Shown here: piece by piece, positions 36,531-49,061 of the stretch
Layout: every line of letters begins with the position of its first letter
Position numbering within the stretch: the stretch's first letter is position 1
From: Prinia subflava
Lineage: Eukaryota > Chordata > Aves > Passeriformes > Cisticolidae
DNA: 64,000 nucleotides
NCBI RefSeq assembly: GCF_021018805.1
Contig: NC_086283.1
Span: 62,388,182-62,452,181 of the forward strand
Direction of reading: 5' to 3'
Program-made: the position numbers and the translations under genes
The notes under the pieces: model-generated
Told to the model about the DNA's origin: nothing
Databases searched by the model: none
What the model saw: only the letters and a program-made list of their open reading frames with translations

Positions 36531-39200
36531 ATGCGTTAACTAAGAAGTGGTAACCAGATTTCACCTCACCAGGCCTGGAATTAACACCTTCCTGTCACAA
36601 ATTTCTCCCTCCTGTGCTTACCTCAAATTCCCTCTGTGGTGGCTTGTATTACAGCAAGTTCTGTGACCTTGACATTGTTTTGAGACAGGCAACTGTGCTC
36701 TTTTAAGTCCTAACAGACCTGAGTACAAGCAGTTCCTCTCTGCTGCTGTCCTATGTGTAAAATATGAAAAATTGGGAAAATTAATACATAAATCCAGTGC
36801 ACTTTTTACATCAAATAAATATAAACAGAGAAAATACTGTACTTCATATGAAATAAAGTAAGCATAGTGTGATTTTAGTAATTTTGCTGGTTAGCGATGT
36901 TCTTAAAATCTTTGAATGGAAATAAAAAGTTAAACGCCTTTTTTTTTTCCCCTGAATCAAATGCATTTTGATCTCTAATTTCTCAAATGAAATTAAGTTC
37001 TCAAATAATAATATATTTTTTGTACTCACAGAGCATTAAAGAACATGGAACATTTAGGTATTATAGATAGTTCAGACCTAAATTTGTTAATGACTTAGTT
37101 TTAAATGTCAGTTTGTTTCCTGCCGCAAGAACTGCAAAGATGAAAATATTTCTAAATGATGTATTTTGATGCACATGTTTTGGCACTTGAGATGCATCTA
37201 GCAGAAGGTAAAGGCTGAAGAACTTGTAACATACAATTTTGTATTCTGTTCATACCTTGCTATGCATGATATCGTATAGGCATAAGAGGACAAATTCAGG
37301 TCTGCACACTGTGCTGAACAGAAAATAGAGCAGGAGGAAATCCATTGCTTCTGTGAATTGAAATCAGGCACCAGTGGAGCATTTGGTTTGGGTTGCACTG
37401 AGGGACCCTTCCCTAGAAAACATTTCAGTATAATTCTTTAATACTTTAAATCAATTTTCTTGTCTGTGAAGAATCAGTCCTGTGTAGAAGTATATCAGTG
37501 TACAAGCAGGGTTCATTATGATATCATCAGGGTGTAGATAAAAGTAGCTTTTCATATCATACAAAATGGGCTACTCTATCTTCCTTTTTACTCCATTGTG
37601 TATCTCTTGACATTTGAGGCATTATTCCGTATTTATACTAGTGAGACATAGTCACAAGTTAGTCTCCATCAGGAGTTAAAGCCAAAGTGTGGAAGGAAAA
37701 GTGCTCCTTTGAAGGGAGCATATAAGCAATTCTACATTAAAACATATTGCTTAAAAACAGGTAAGTGAGTACAGTTAGATAGAATGTTATTGTGCTTTAA
37801 ATCTCTGGAGGAAAGGTGATTAAATGGAGCTGCTATTTTTTCTATAATAAATTTGAATAGAATATTTTACTTGTACACACTGCAGAAGCTGAGCTCAAAT
37901 TGCCTCACTAAGCTCTATTATTCTGGGGAACAGCAAGAATAACAAGCTGAGACACTGATGAACTCAGAGAAATATGAATAACACATTAATACTCAGGAAG
38001 TATCAATAGCATGATGTCTCACACTGGGGACAAACATATTGAGGATACAAGGAATTGCAAGAATGGGTCATTAAAAGCAGGTCTGAAGATGGGAGATTTT
38101 CAAGACCACTTCTCTAGGGACACCAGATGCATCTGCAGGGGGTAAGAAATCTTGTCAATAAAAAACTAAGGAATTTTGTCTCTCAGATATTACTAGTCTC
38201 CATGTAAAAACAGGGGGAAGGTTAAGCAGGAAGAGTGATTAGTATTTTCACAAACAAAGAACTTGGTGTGGGGGTATTTATGATACTCAGACGGTTATAT
38301 CTCATGCTTACTGCTCTCCCAACCTTATTTCCTGCTTAAAGCTCAGGAGAGTTCAATGCATGAGAGGGAGGGAGGGTGAAATACTGCCAAGAAATGTTCC
38401 CTGGCTGGCCTTGTTATATCACAGCACAACACAGTCAATGCTGTTGCAAAGAGTTCCAGACACACACAAAAAATAAATACATTCTTTATTGAGAAGTGTT
38501 AAGAGTGCACAAAAAGGATGATTTTTTTTCTTTCAAGAGATTCCTTTTGTCTGCATTTAGTGCAGTCTGCTGGATTAACAACACTTACACCAAAAGTCCT
38601 CTTACCAGAGAACAAGCAGCCTGCTCCTTTTCTTGAATGATAGGCCCTTAAGCTGTTAGGGCTTAGCTCTATCTGTCAAGTTGCAGTCCTTTCTTCTGAA
38701 ATTGCCCAGTGGGATTCAACTGGACTGAGCACACCAGCTTAAATGACATACCTTACAAAACTGCTGCAGTAATGATAGCTTTGTCACTTTCATCCCAACA
38801 TCTGTACCTTGATCTGATTAAGAAGGAATTTGCAAAATTAAAGAACTGAATATGTATGTCAATGAGAATTTAAGGTGCTGCATGCTGTAATTTGCCATTG
38901 ATTGTAATCAATCAGAGAAAATTCAGTTTTAATCTTGATCAATTTTGAAAGCTGATCTATACAGGACAATCTCAGGTACTACTGAAGGAGAGAAGGAGGA
39001 AATTATATTGTACTTCACTGGCACAGTCAATTGATTTAAGGAATCTAGTAGAAGCCAATAAATTCATAACTCTGATATCATTACTAGCCTGAATGCAATC
39101 TGAGAATTTTGGGGATTATAAAAAGTCTATCAAACTGAATGTTAGTGTATCATCATAGATTGAAAAGTGCTTTGATAATTTTTAGCTTCTCCCCTCAATT
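36531..39200. other. Gene-free stretch with possible conserved block
   Basis: No gene or transposon recognised. 38690-38970 has the look of conserved non-coding DNA: a GATTG/CAATC inverted repeat around 38898-38911 and several ATTA motifs. This is untested. Confidence 0.5.
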
Positions 39201-39742
39201 CTGCCCTTGTGAGACCCCACCTGGAATACTGCATCCATGTCTGGGATTTGCAGCACAAGGGTGTGGCCTTTTGGAGCTGGCTCAGAGGAGAGCCAAAAAG
39301 ATGTTCAGAGTACTGGAATGCCTCTTCTGCAAAGCCAGCCCATGAGGGCTGGAAGTGTTCAGTCTGTAGAGGAGAAGGCGTCAAGGAGACTTCATTGCAT
39401 CCTTTCAGTACTTAAAGAGAGCTTTTGAAAAAAGAGGCAGAGTGTTTTTACAAGGGCTTTTAGAGGTGGGACAAAGGAGAGTGGTTTTAAACTAAAGGAG
39501 GAGAGATCTGTATTAGATGTTAGGAAGAAATTCTTTACCCAGAGGATACTGAGGCACTGACCTAGCTTGTCTGCTGAAGCAGTGGGTGTCTCAGCCCTGT
39601 CAGTGTTAAGACCAGGTTGGATGAGGCCCTAAGCAACTTGATCTAGTGAGTGGCATTCCTGTCCATGGCAGAGGGATTGGAAATAGATAATCTTTAAGGT
39701 CCTTTACAACTCAAGTCTTTTTGTGATTATATCATTATACGA
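39201..39742 (+). mobile_element. CR1 LINE 3' fragment
   Basis: Starts in the ORF2 C-terminus: the frame from 39209 reads 'RPHLEYCIHVWDLQHKGV', a hallmark of CR1. It continues through 'gaagaaattctttacccaga', 'aagaccaggttggatgaggc' and the tail 'aaggtcctttacaactcaa'. Frameshifts follow soon after the hallmark motif, so it is dead. Confidence 0.93.
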
Positions 39743-39865
39743 TTTAGGTAGAAAATAATAACTTCTGTGCCCTAATTTATTGTTTCTGAGGCAAAAAGAA
39801 AGTCATAAAAGTATTGTATGTCTTCAGGATATTCTTCCAAAGATTCCAAAACTTCCTAACTCAGA
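39743..39865. other. Spacer between two CR1 tails
   Basis: About 120 bp of AT-rich sequence with no clear CR1 match. It may be unique DNA, or degraded 5' sequence of the next CR1. Confidence 0.5.
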
Positions 39866-40063
39866 AACTTCTCACCCCAGAGGGTGGCTGAGCACTGGAA
39901 CATGCTCCCCTGGAAAGTGGTCACAGCACCAGACTTCAAGGAAATATTTGGACAATGCTCTCAGGCACAGGGTGTGACTCCTGGGACATTCTGTGAGGGA
40001 TCAGGAGTCGAACCTGTGGGCTCCTTCCAAATCAGGATACCATATGATTTTATGATTCTGTGA
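39866..40063 (+). mobile_element. CR1 LINE 3' fragment, second copy
   Basis: Reads 'cagagggtggctgagcactg', 'ggaaagtggtcacagcacca', 'caatgctctcaggcacaggg', then 'gggctccttccaaatcagga' and two ATGATTYTRTGA octamers. The tail type is that of the copy at 16.7-17.3 kb and unlike the CR1 just upstream, so the two tails are independent insertions of different subfamilies in the same direction. Confidence 0.93.
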
Positions 40064-40269
40064 CATTAGAAGCTGTGTATGCATAAGGAGGACTATGTGA
40101 GAAGTTTGGGCATTCTGTGAATAGGATCCAACCTTGACAAGGCAGAAGTGCAAGTTTTACTGGTTTTACCATTGAAGTAACAGCCATTAAGTGTCACGTA
40201 AGTTTTTTGCCCAGACTGTGTTGACCAAAATATAGAGCCTTGTCTCAATATTTTCATCTTTACCACTTC
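40064..40269. other. Short spacer
   Basis: No feature recognised. Confidence 0.6.
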
Positions 40270-40387
40270 AGAATTATGACCTTGAAAGAAATAAAGACTC
40301 ACCTGAAAGTTATTATTCTCTGGCAAATGAGAATTATGACCTTGAAAGAAATAAAGAATCGTGAAAGTTTTTATTCTTTGACAAATG
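40270..40387. repeat. 60-bp tandem duplication
   Basis: A ~60-bp unit starting AGAATTATGACCTTGAAAG occupies 40270-40329 and recurs at 40330-40387 with a 2-bp deletion and a few substitutions. It is a two-copy minisatellite, older than the perfect 26-bp duplication at 23.0 kb. Confidence 0.95.
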
Positions 40388-43300
40388 ATATTATCTATAT
40401 TTTTCAGGACAGCCTTAGATGATTTCAGATGGTAAAGCTGAGAAGAGTTTAGCAGGATGTATAAAATATCAAGTAAAAATAAAACCAAAATAAATACTCA
40501 TATTTAACATTAGTCACAGTGTTTGGAAACATGAAAATGAAACAGAAAAGATGGCCATCTTGCTCAGTACATTACATTTGTATCTGGACATTATTGTAAG
40601 TCAAGATTTTAATGCATTAGTGCAGGATATTTTTTTCCTTTTTAGCAAGCACTATGTCTTGAATATGCAACAATATATTCCTTTGTCATTTTCACCTATC
40701 AGACTACTAAGTCAGATTAACACAACGATAAGTCACACAGTGACTTCTATTATGGTTTGGATCTCAGATGGGATGGTTCCTATATTCAGCACCTTCTTTG
40801 CAGTAGTGTCATTAATTTTCAGGGTGGCATGACTGAAGTTTTGGGTGTTTTTTGAGATGTTCTTTTAGTTATGACAGCTAAGTGAAGTGGCTCTGCATGT
40901 CAAAAGTGTAAGTTAAATGGACCATGACCTAGATAAAACCTTCCCTTCCTTTTCCCTCACAGTGTCAGGCTACCCATAAGAACGCCTTGTAGCATTCAGT
41001 AATTCAGACGTATGCTCAGTCTACACAGATGCATAATATCCATTAAGAAGGCAGCACAAATTAGGCACATTTGACACTGAACAAGATGTAGTTAATAATG
41101 TGATGAACCTCTTCTTGCCAGCTGCTCATGGGTCTCAAGCTCTTCTGCACACACCCCCGACCAGAAATTTTGCTTCAGTATGAGAATAAACAATTAGAGA
41201 AACATACGCTTTGTTGCTTTGTAAATGAGGAGAGAAGCAGAATTTAGGTTTAGTTCTTGCTGAATGAAGTCATGATTTGCTTTTCTATTTATCTGGGATG
41301 TTTTATGGACATGTCTCTACTGCATTCACTTGCACGTGTAGAAAATTGGAATTAAAAATTGCTTATTTTCAATTCAATATTTAGATTAACATGATTGAAA
41401 TGTTTCAGTGAAAACTGAAGAGAAAGAATGAAAATAGGAACAGAAGGCACTAACTACTACTTATCAGATATGGTGATCTTAGGGGTCATTTTCAACCTTA
41501 ACAATTCTATTATTTTGATTTTTTGTACTGTTGTGGAAGCACCAAAAGTTTTCTCTTCCAGTGAGGTTGATCTGATTGTGTGTTAGTATGATTGTTCCAC
41601 TACATATTCTGTATTCAAGTGTGCTTTCCATCCCACCACTAAGTGAAATGCCATTAACAGAATTAGGTAAATGGGTGGGGCTTTTTGGTTTTTTTTTTTC
41701 TTTTTTTTCAAAAGTTAAGGTCAGGCACCTAAATATTTATATCGGATTAAAGTTATCAATCTGTTAGAAAATCTAAATTTCTGAACAAATAGACATTTTT
41801 CTCATTTTAGGTACCTGCTATTACCAAAGAATCACAGAGCTTGAATGTCACTTGCTGTCACCTGCCCTCCCCAGTGGAGTAGCTAAGCAACCTTTCCTGC
41901 AAATTCTCTTGTCACCAAAGACATGCTTTATGGAGCATTAAGTCACTGTGAGCAGCTCCTTCACCCTAGTGCCATTACATCATGTGGCACCTCTGGGAGT
42001 GATGTAATGACACAGCAGTTTGGCATTTCTAGAGGGTGCTGTGGCAATGGATTGAATATCTTTATGAAAACCTGCCTTGGATTACCAGCAAGCCTTGAAG
42101 TGCAAGCAAAACACTCTCACAGATTAGGAAATGCCTTGTTGAGGAAAAGCTAATACTCAGTTCTCTGTGGATTAATTAGGAAAGGAGCACCATCCAGGAC
42201 CCACAGTTGTTTACATGTATTGTTTTCAAGCAAGGTAGAGTGTTCAGCTGAGGTCTGATTGTGCCTGATAGATCTATTACTTTCTAATTTGAGCAGTATT
42301 GTAGAATTTTCCCCAGTGATTAATTAAACTAGAGATAGTGCACAAATCTTCATAGAAAGCCAGACCACTTAATTTTTTCACAGTCTCTGCCAGAGTAGAT
42401 GTATTTATATTGTTCAAAGCCAGTAGGGTCTTCTACCCCTCACTTCCTAGGTTTACAATACTGAGAATAACCCAGGCTGGTGTGTCTTTGTTTCCCCATC
42501 GTGGCTCTGCCTTGCAGATACCCATAGGGGATCTCATATGTCCCAGGAAATCTCAACTGCTTTTCACTTTGGCTTATTTCCTACAGAGGTAGTTTTCTGA
42601 ATAAGGTTAAATGTGCAGCACTTGTGAAAATGCCTGTGACTGTAGCCAAAGGCACTTAGAAGACAGGAAAGCTGTCACTTAACTGCTGTCCACTTCAGAA
42701 ACCATTGAAGGCAGCAGGAAGCAAAAAGAATGGTAAGATGATTGCATCTTTTACAATTTCTTTTCATTCCTGCTACTGCCCTCTCAGTGATCTGACGTTT
42801 ATTATTTGATCTCTTCTTTCTTTCTTTTAATGCTGAGTGTTTTTCTGAGAAAGGATCACCCCAGAAAATTTGCCTTGTCTAAGTGCAACAAATGTAGGGG
42901 GATGAGAGGGATGGAGAAAGAGAGCTTCTTAAAATCTTCCATGAAGGCTCACAGATAGCCCAAGAAAAACAAAGAAAAGTAATGATTTAAAGGACGATCT
43001 GTGAGATTTATTACATTTCTGAGATGAAAAGGTGAATACTTGGACTTTGTGTGTTTTGAGTGAGATGCTGCGGTCTTTAACTAAAATTGTTTCAATATTT
43101 GAAGTGTATTCATACATTTTCATATTTACTGTGTGTAGAACAGTCTTTCTAAGATACCTCTGTCCATTCTTGAAGTAGCTTGAGTTACAAATGTATTTAT
43201 CTTTGAGGGGTATTGGAACTATTTTAACTGTAGCTCTATTAAGAAATTTGTGCAGGATCTTATGCACTTATGCACATTATTGTTTGTAAACACAGATGCC

Positions 43301-44068
43301 TCTAATCAGTAAAGCATTAAATGAAGTCTTCACTCACTTCATGAAGACAAAAAAGCTGTCTTGCCAATTGATCAATGATAAGTGCATCTCAGTTTGCTGA
43401 ATCAAGGCTGGTAGCATTACAACTTACGTTTTATGAAATTCTTGTGGCACGGATGTTCTTGTCACTACTCCATTTGTCTTTCTGTCTGATTTTTGCACCA
43501 AGCCCCAAAACACCAGACAGAGTCTGAAATTACACACACAGTGCATCCAGCAGTGCATTTACAGGTAACTCAAAGTTGTTTAGTCTATACCCAGCTCTGT
43601 AGTCATGTGCTTTCACCACTTGCAGGATTGGAACTACACACAGACTCATTATCTTCCAGCTTCACTCTGATATGGGATACAGAACACCAATACAGTGTTC
43701 ATCTATTTGTGTTTTTAGAAGGCATCTCTTCTATCTGGAAAATGTCTTCTGTCTTTTTTGCATTGCCCAATGGAGCCATATAGATGACAAAAAAGTTCCA
43801 TGAATTGTTGGGGATCTTGCTATCATCCAAAAGATACTGGAAACATTTTAAATTGTTTTGAGAATTTTGACAGAAGGTCTTTTTTATTTAAAGAGGGTTT
43901 TACATAAGTGGCGACATTTTTAACAGAACTCATACCAGAGATAAAATTTGTTAAGACTATCAATGGATTATTTGAAGATCCAGTCTGACGATATCCTGGG
44001 TTGTTAAATTCATCTAAAAGGAAAGCAGTCTATTGAGAAAAATATAAAAAAGAGAAAACTGCAGATTA
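40388..44068. other. Gene-free stretch with a 10-bp inverted repeat
   Basis: No gene supported. CATTACATCA at 41973-41982 and its exact reverse complement at 42000-42009 are separated by 17 nt, and the match extends outward with one mismatch. Each arm resembles a C/EBP-ATF composite site. The plus frames at 42410-42592 and 43493-43783 and the minus frame at 42929-43267 match nothing I know. Confidence 0.55.
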
Positions 44069-44622
44069 TGGCACGCTATTGAGTCTGGCTGAGCTGGAGT
44101 TCATTTTCCCCCAGCAGCCCTCACAGTGTTGCTGTGCTGTGCATTGGTGGCTACAAAGGTGCTGATAACACACCAGTGTTTTGGCTATTGCTAATCAGTG
44201 CTGGAGCAGCACCAGTGCTGACCCTCCAACATTCCATCCCCATCCATAAACTGGGAGTGGGCAAGATCCTGGGAGAGGACACAGCTAGGCCAGCTGACCC
44301 AAACTGACTGAAGGGATGTTCCATGTCACAAAAACTAAGAAAAGGAGAAGTAAGGGAGGACATCCGTTATTTACAAGATTTGCCCTCCAGAGCAACAGTG
44401 TCATGTGCTTGCCAACAGGAAGTAGAGAATAAAATCTTTTGTTCTCCTCTTTGCTTGTGCATATGTAACCTTTCACTTTTGCTTTAGTAAACTCCCTTAT
44501 ATCAACCCAAAAATTGTTTTCCATCTTATTCTCCCTCTCCTGTGTAGCTGAGAAGAAGCAGTGACAGAGAGGCTTGCTGGGCACCTGGCATCCAGCCAGA
44601 TAAGGTCAACCCAGCACTTACA
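44069..44622 (+). mobile_element. Solo ERV LTR, apparent mosaic of families A and B
   Basis: A ~554-bp LTR starting TGGCACGCTATTGAGTCTGG and ending CCCAGCACTTACA. Its 5' part (to about 44330) parallels the family A LTR at 28106-28652: 'tgataacacaccagtg', 'ggacacagctaggccagctg', 'actgaagggatgttccatg'. Its 3' ~130 bp instead parallel the family B copies: 'tctccctctcctgtgtagct', 'ctgggcacctggcatccagc', then 'ggtcaacccagcac'. AATAAA (44430-44435) supplies a possible poly(A) signal. No viral genes adjoin it and no clear target-site duplication is seen. Confidence 0.8.
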
Positions 44623-45966
44623 AAAATAAAAAACAAACCAGATTTTACAATTCTATTTTACTCTTTGAAAATACTGGGTTTGATCAGTGTTTGATTATCA
44701 GTGTTTGATTTATTCATAAAAAATAATTATTTATTTGGAAAAGGATGTTTGTGAATAATATCCACTGATGTGGTCTCTTTTACAATGTTAAATTTATGGA
44801 GAATTAATCCTCTGTGACAACCTAAAATTCCTTAGGAAGCTCAAGGAGTTTGCAATTTCAGTTACACTCTTTACCTAATAAAGACTAAATGATCTGCAAA
44901 AAGTTAGAACAAGAAATCAAAAAAAAAGGTAATTTAAATTGAGAATCTGAACTTTGATTTGGTATATTCAGGCCTATTTCAGCATCTGAAATTAAAACAG
45001 GATATTCTTTTTGCCCATAGAAGCATATAGAATTTCTATAAAACCTGGGTCATTCTAGAAATTTTTAATGCAATAAAAGGAAAAATATGAGAAACCATTT
45101 AAAGTAAAAAGTGTAAAGTATTTTATAAGTAGCATAATCAACTTATGTCAGGCTGACCTTTTAAGCATTGATTTTTTATGTGGTAGGTTCCTCTCTTTTA
45201 CTTAGGGGGAAAAAAAATATAGATTCAAACAAGACCATAAATTTTTAATAGTACCCCAAAGGTGAATTGTTGGAAAAAATCATGTGCTCTCAAATCACTA
45301 ATATTTCTGAAATCTCAAAAAACATGAAACCTTTCCCTCTATAATAACTAATCAGACAAGCTGTGTATTCCACAGAACATTTTTCCACATAGGGCATAGT
45401 GTTAATCTTTTGATTATTGAAAATAGTTTATTGATTAAAATATTATTATTTGTAATCCATCACCAGGTGTAGTTCTCAATCCAAATTAATTGTCTCCAGT
45501 ACTGCACAGTGCATGTATCAGGCAACTCCTCCAGAGAACCTGCATTCCAAATGTACAGTATATACATTAAGGGTTATAAGAAAAAACTGTGGGAGTGCTG
45601 AAGAAGAAAGAACAGTGAATTCCTTTGAGATCTAGTAGAAAGTTCTGAATGAAAATGTGTGCCTTTACTATAATCTCTGTGTTTTGAAGCACAAGTCTAT
45701 CTGACCTGAATATTTACTGTACCACAGAAACCATTTCCATTTATACCACTTCTGTATGACAGAACTAGCAGTTTCTGCCTTGCTCTCTTGCTCACCACAG
45801 AGCTGGTCAGCCGTACCAAAGGGGTGAGTGGGAAGTAAAGGCAGGCAAGCCCAAGCTGTGATTTGCTCGTAACTGTCCTCCTTCATTACTAGATTGGGTG
45901 TTGCAGGATATTGGTGTGGTTTTGATTTTGGCTTTCCAAATTTGGGAACAGATGCTACTTCCATCT
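44623..45966. other. Gene-free stretch
   Basis: No gene supported. A 14-bp perfect tandem duplication (ATCAGTGTTTGATT) lies at 44683-44710. Confidence 0.6.
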
Positions 45967-46110
45967 GTAAGTCAAATAGGTCATTGTTGTCTAGGCAGTA
46001 TTGTCAGGCTCAGCAGGACAGACTTAGACCTGCTGGTCAGTGCACTTATCTTAAGGTTAGACTATTGCAGTTTCTCCTTGTCAGCAACGCCCCATTTTGT
46101 CATCTCAAGG
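45967..46110 (+). mobile_element. Ancient L2-like LINE reverse-transcriptase remnant
   Basis: In the plus frame beginning at 45970 the translation reads 'SQIGHCCLGSIVRLSRTDLD', then 'LLVSALILRLDYCSFSL'. This follows the L2-clade pattern at the end of the RT domain, 'LRnIaRLRpfLs--dle-LvhALi-SRLDYCNaLL', with R-L, ALI and the RLDYC block (46054-46068) preserved. CR1 in the same window instead reads 'LYSALVRPHLEYC' at this place, so it is a different lineage. It would be an old copy inherited from deep amniote ancestry. The call rests on about 45 residues. Confidence 0.55.
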
Positions 46111-49061
46111 ATGCAGATTCATCTGAGTGTTCCACTACTCCTGTTTGCAGTCATTTTGTGTGGTTCCTCCATTTCATAGTCAGGTTGCAGAGATTTTCTT
46201 CTTGCAAGAGTTTGGTGTGCATTGTTATGATAGTTTGCATCCTTAGAGACGGAGAATGTGAGGAATGACGCCAAGGTCACCTTTTCATGAAAACTGAGAA
46301 GCTGTGAAAGCTGTGCCTTCTCCCACAACGTGACTCAAACTGGGATTGTTTTGTGACAGGACTCTCATGAGGAGGAAAGCAGAAACAGCATCGTGGGTGT
46401 GTGTTTGGGAAAGCCTTTTCCCAGGCTTGGGGAAATGAGCTTCACAAATCTTGCCAGCAGGCAGGGCTTAGCTTGTGAGCTACCAGCTGCCTGGTCCTAC
46501 ACATGGCAAGGGAGCAGCTGTTTGAGTGATCTCATACAATTGATTTGCTGCTGTTTCCTCACAAATGAGTTTGCTCTTTATTAGCCCTGTTCGTAGTCTC
46601 AAAAGGCAAAGAACTGTTCACTCTTCCCTGAACTTGCAACGTACACTTGTTATCATTCAAATTGTTCTGTTCTTTTACAGCTTTTAAAAATTAATGATTT
46701 AATTTTTTTCTTTTTCCTCGAACTTAAAAACAAAAAACAAAACAAAACAAAACAAACCCCCCTCTTTTTAGGTTTTTTACACTTTTACAATTAAGATATC
46801 CACAGATACAGTGGAAATGTGCATAGACCTGTACACATTTCAGGGCGTGTGATACGGTCTTTTCTTTTAGTGTGATTTTTCTGTAGTTTAAGAAATGCAT
46901 TCTCTGTGCTATAGAAAACTGGAGAAGCAGTCTTGGTGGGATCCCATTTTACCCCTGATGTCACTGCACTCCTGACCCACCTGCCCGGCAGATGAAGAAC
47001 TAAGCCTGAAGAGACAAAAATTCTATTTTCATGCCTACTTTTGTCTTTTGATCTCAACCTCTGATTTAAGTTTAAATCCTCTGGAAGGACTATAATACTG
47101 CTAAAGTCTTATAGCTAAATACTACTTTGCAGGTTAAAAACCATAAATAACAGCCTGGAATTAATTACTCTCTAGTCTCTTCAGAATCAGTTGTTACCAC
47201 TCAAGACAACAAAGTGCTGCACAAAGATTACAATCCACAGTAAGAGCCAGAATCCAATAACCAAGTACACCTGAGAAAAGGAAGCAGACATTTCCTTTTT
47301 TTTTTTTTTCTGAACTATCTCAGAGAAGAGGTAACACCAGGTCAGTTGAAATTAATCACAGAAAGGGAGAGAAAAATAAATGGTACAGTCTTGATATGAG
47401 AAGATGATGAGGATGAACTTACTAAAACTATTTGATGGTTTAAAAAAAATATTGTGATGAAAAGTTCTGACATCTTAAAGTTATTGGAAATTATAAATGA
47501 ATCATGTAACTGGCAGGATTTGATAACAGCAATTATTCTTGAGATACATTAATTAAGACTCTCAGATAGGTTTTACAAGAATTGAGCCTTTACAAGGCTT
47601 GAGCCTTGATTTGACATCTGATCCCAAGTTAGTCTCATACCTGGCACAGGAATGGAAAACATCTGCTTTAAATTCTATGGTTATATAACAAATATTTTTC
47701 ATTTATTGTGAGCTTAAGCCTCTGAATACTTTCACATCTTCACTATCATCCTCCCCCCACTCCTCTCCAAACCCCTCCCAAGTCTATTAGAATCTGTAAT
47801 TTGTAACAACTGATACAGTTTCCACACACAAATTTTGAGTTAATTCACAGCACCTGACCAGGGCAAGAGACTAATAATTATTTATACTATGTCCTTCCAC
47901 AACCTTTCCGTAGCATAAAGAAATCTTCAAGGGTATGCTAAAGGCAAAATAAAAAATGTCTTGCTGTTTTAAATAAGTTGTGAGAGAACTGTGGGGGAAA
48001 AAGCAAAACAAAATTCATATCAGAAGCCAGTTGTAACATTTGCAGGGATAAAAACGGAAGTAATATTTGGTTACAGGCAGAGTCAATAATACAATACAGT
48101 TAAAAGTTAAAATCAAAACAAAATGTAGAATAGATTATCTTAAAAGAAGAATTTTCTTGTTTTCTGAGTGGTCAACATCCTTTGACGTAAAAAATATCAT
48201 GTATTTAAAAGCTATCATGACACATACACCTAAAATGAAGGAGGTAATCTGGCAACCCCGAATCTTGTTTTTCACAGCTTTTCACTGTTTTTCTTTGCAA
48301 TCTTGACTGCTTCTGTAAATGAATGAGGATTTGAGTGTTAAAATGCATGTATATTTCTCCTTCAAAATGTTCCAGGTTGGATTTGGCTTTTATAAAGTGT
48401 TGAATGTGAAGTAGACTTGTACAAGTATGTGTCTAAAAGTATGTTGAGTCTATGTTTATATTAGATTAGGAATCAAATTATCTTTAAGGATTTATAAAGC
48501 AAGTAGTTTTTTCTAGCAAGAAATGTCTCTTGCATATAGTAATGGCACCTAAGAGTTTGAAACAAATTAATTCAGAAGCAACCTGGCATCACAAAAGTAT
48601 GAATGGGAAAAGTATTATTAGATGAAACATGACAGCAAGTTCAGAACAAGTATCTTTGTATGTGTCCTGGTGTTTTTTAAGGAATAATGCATTCACAGCA
48701 TGGTGAATTTTTCTGAACTTTTAGCATATGGGACCTAAGGGACTACATGTCAGAGAGATTCAATTAACCAAAACATTAGTGCTTGGAGATGTTTGATTTT
48801 AAAGACCATATCCTTGAAATTTTAAAGTGGGTAAAATGCATTTCATTGTTTCCAGTATGTAAGCCACAATGCCTTGGAGAGAAGGATGACATGAGGAACT
48901 GCAGCTTAGGAACATGGTTGGTTTTTCAAGAAGCATTAAAGAGCAGCAGTGACTCTAAATGCCTACATGTTTGCACAGCAACACTGGCTTCTGGAGACAG
49001 TTTGACTCTTCTGTTATTTAGAAGGTGTGCTTTTAGCATTAAGTAGGAGAAGACCTCCCAC
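46111..49061. other. Gene-free stretch
   Basis: No gene supported. An A/C-rich run of 'aaaac' words lies at 46725-46757. 46380-46560 is GC-richer than average with no recognised origin. A 13-nt T run sits near 47297-47309. Confidence 0.55.

Noticed and set aside
41822..41860. Possible reverse CR1 tail ('aagaatcacagagcttgaa')
   Set aside because: Only the AATCACAGA word fits. The following sequence does not continue as CR1.
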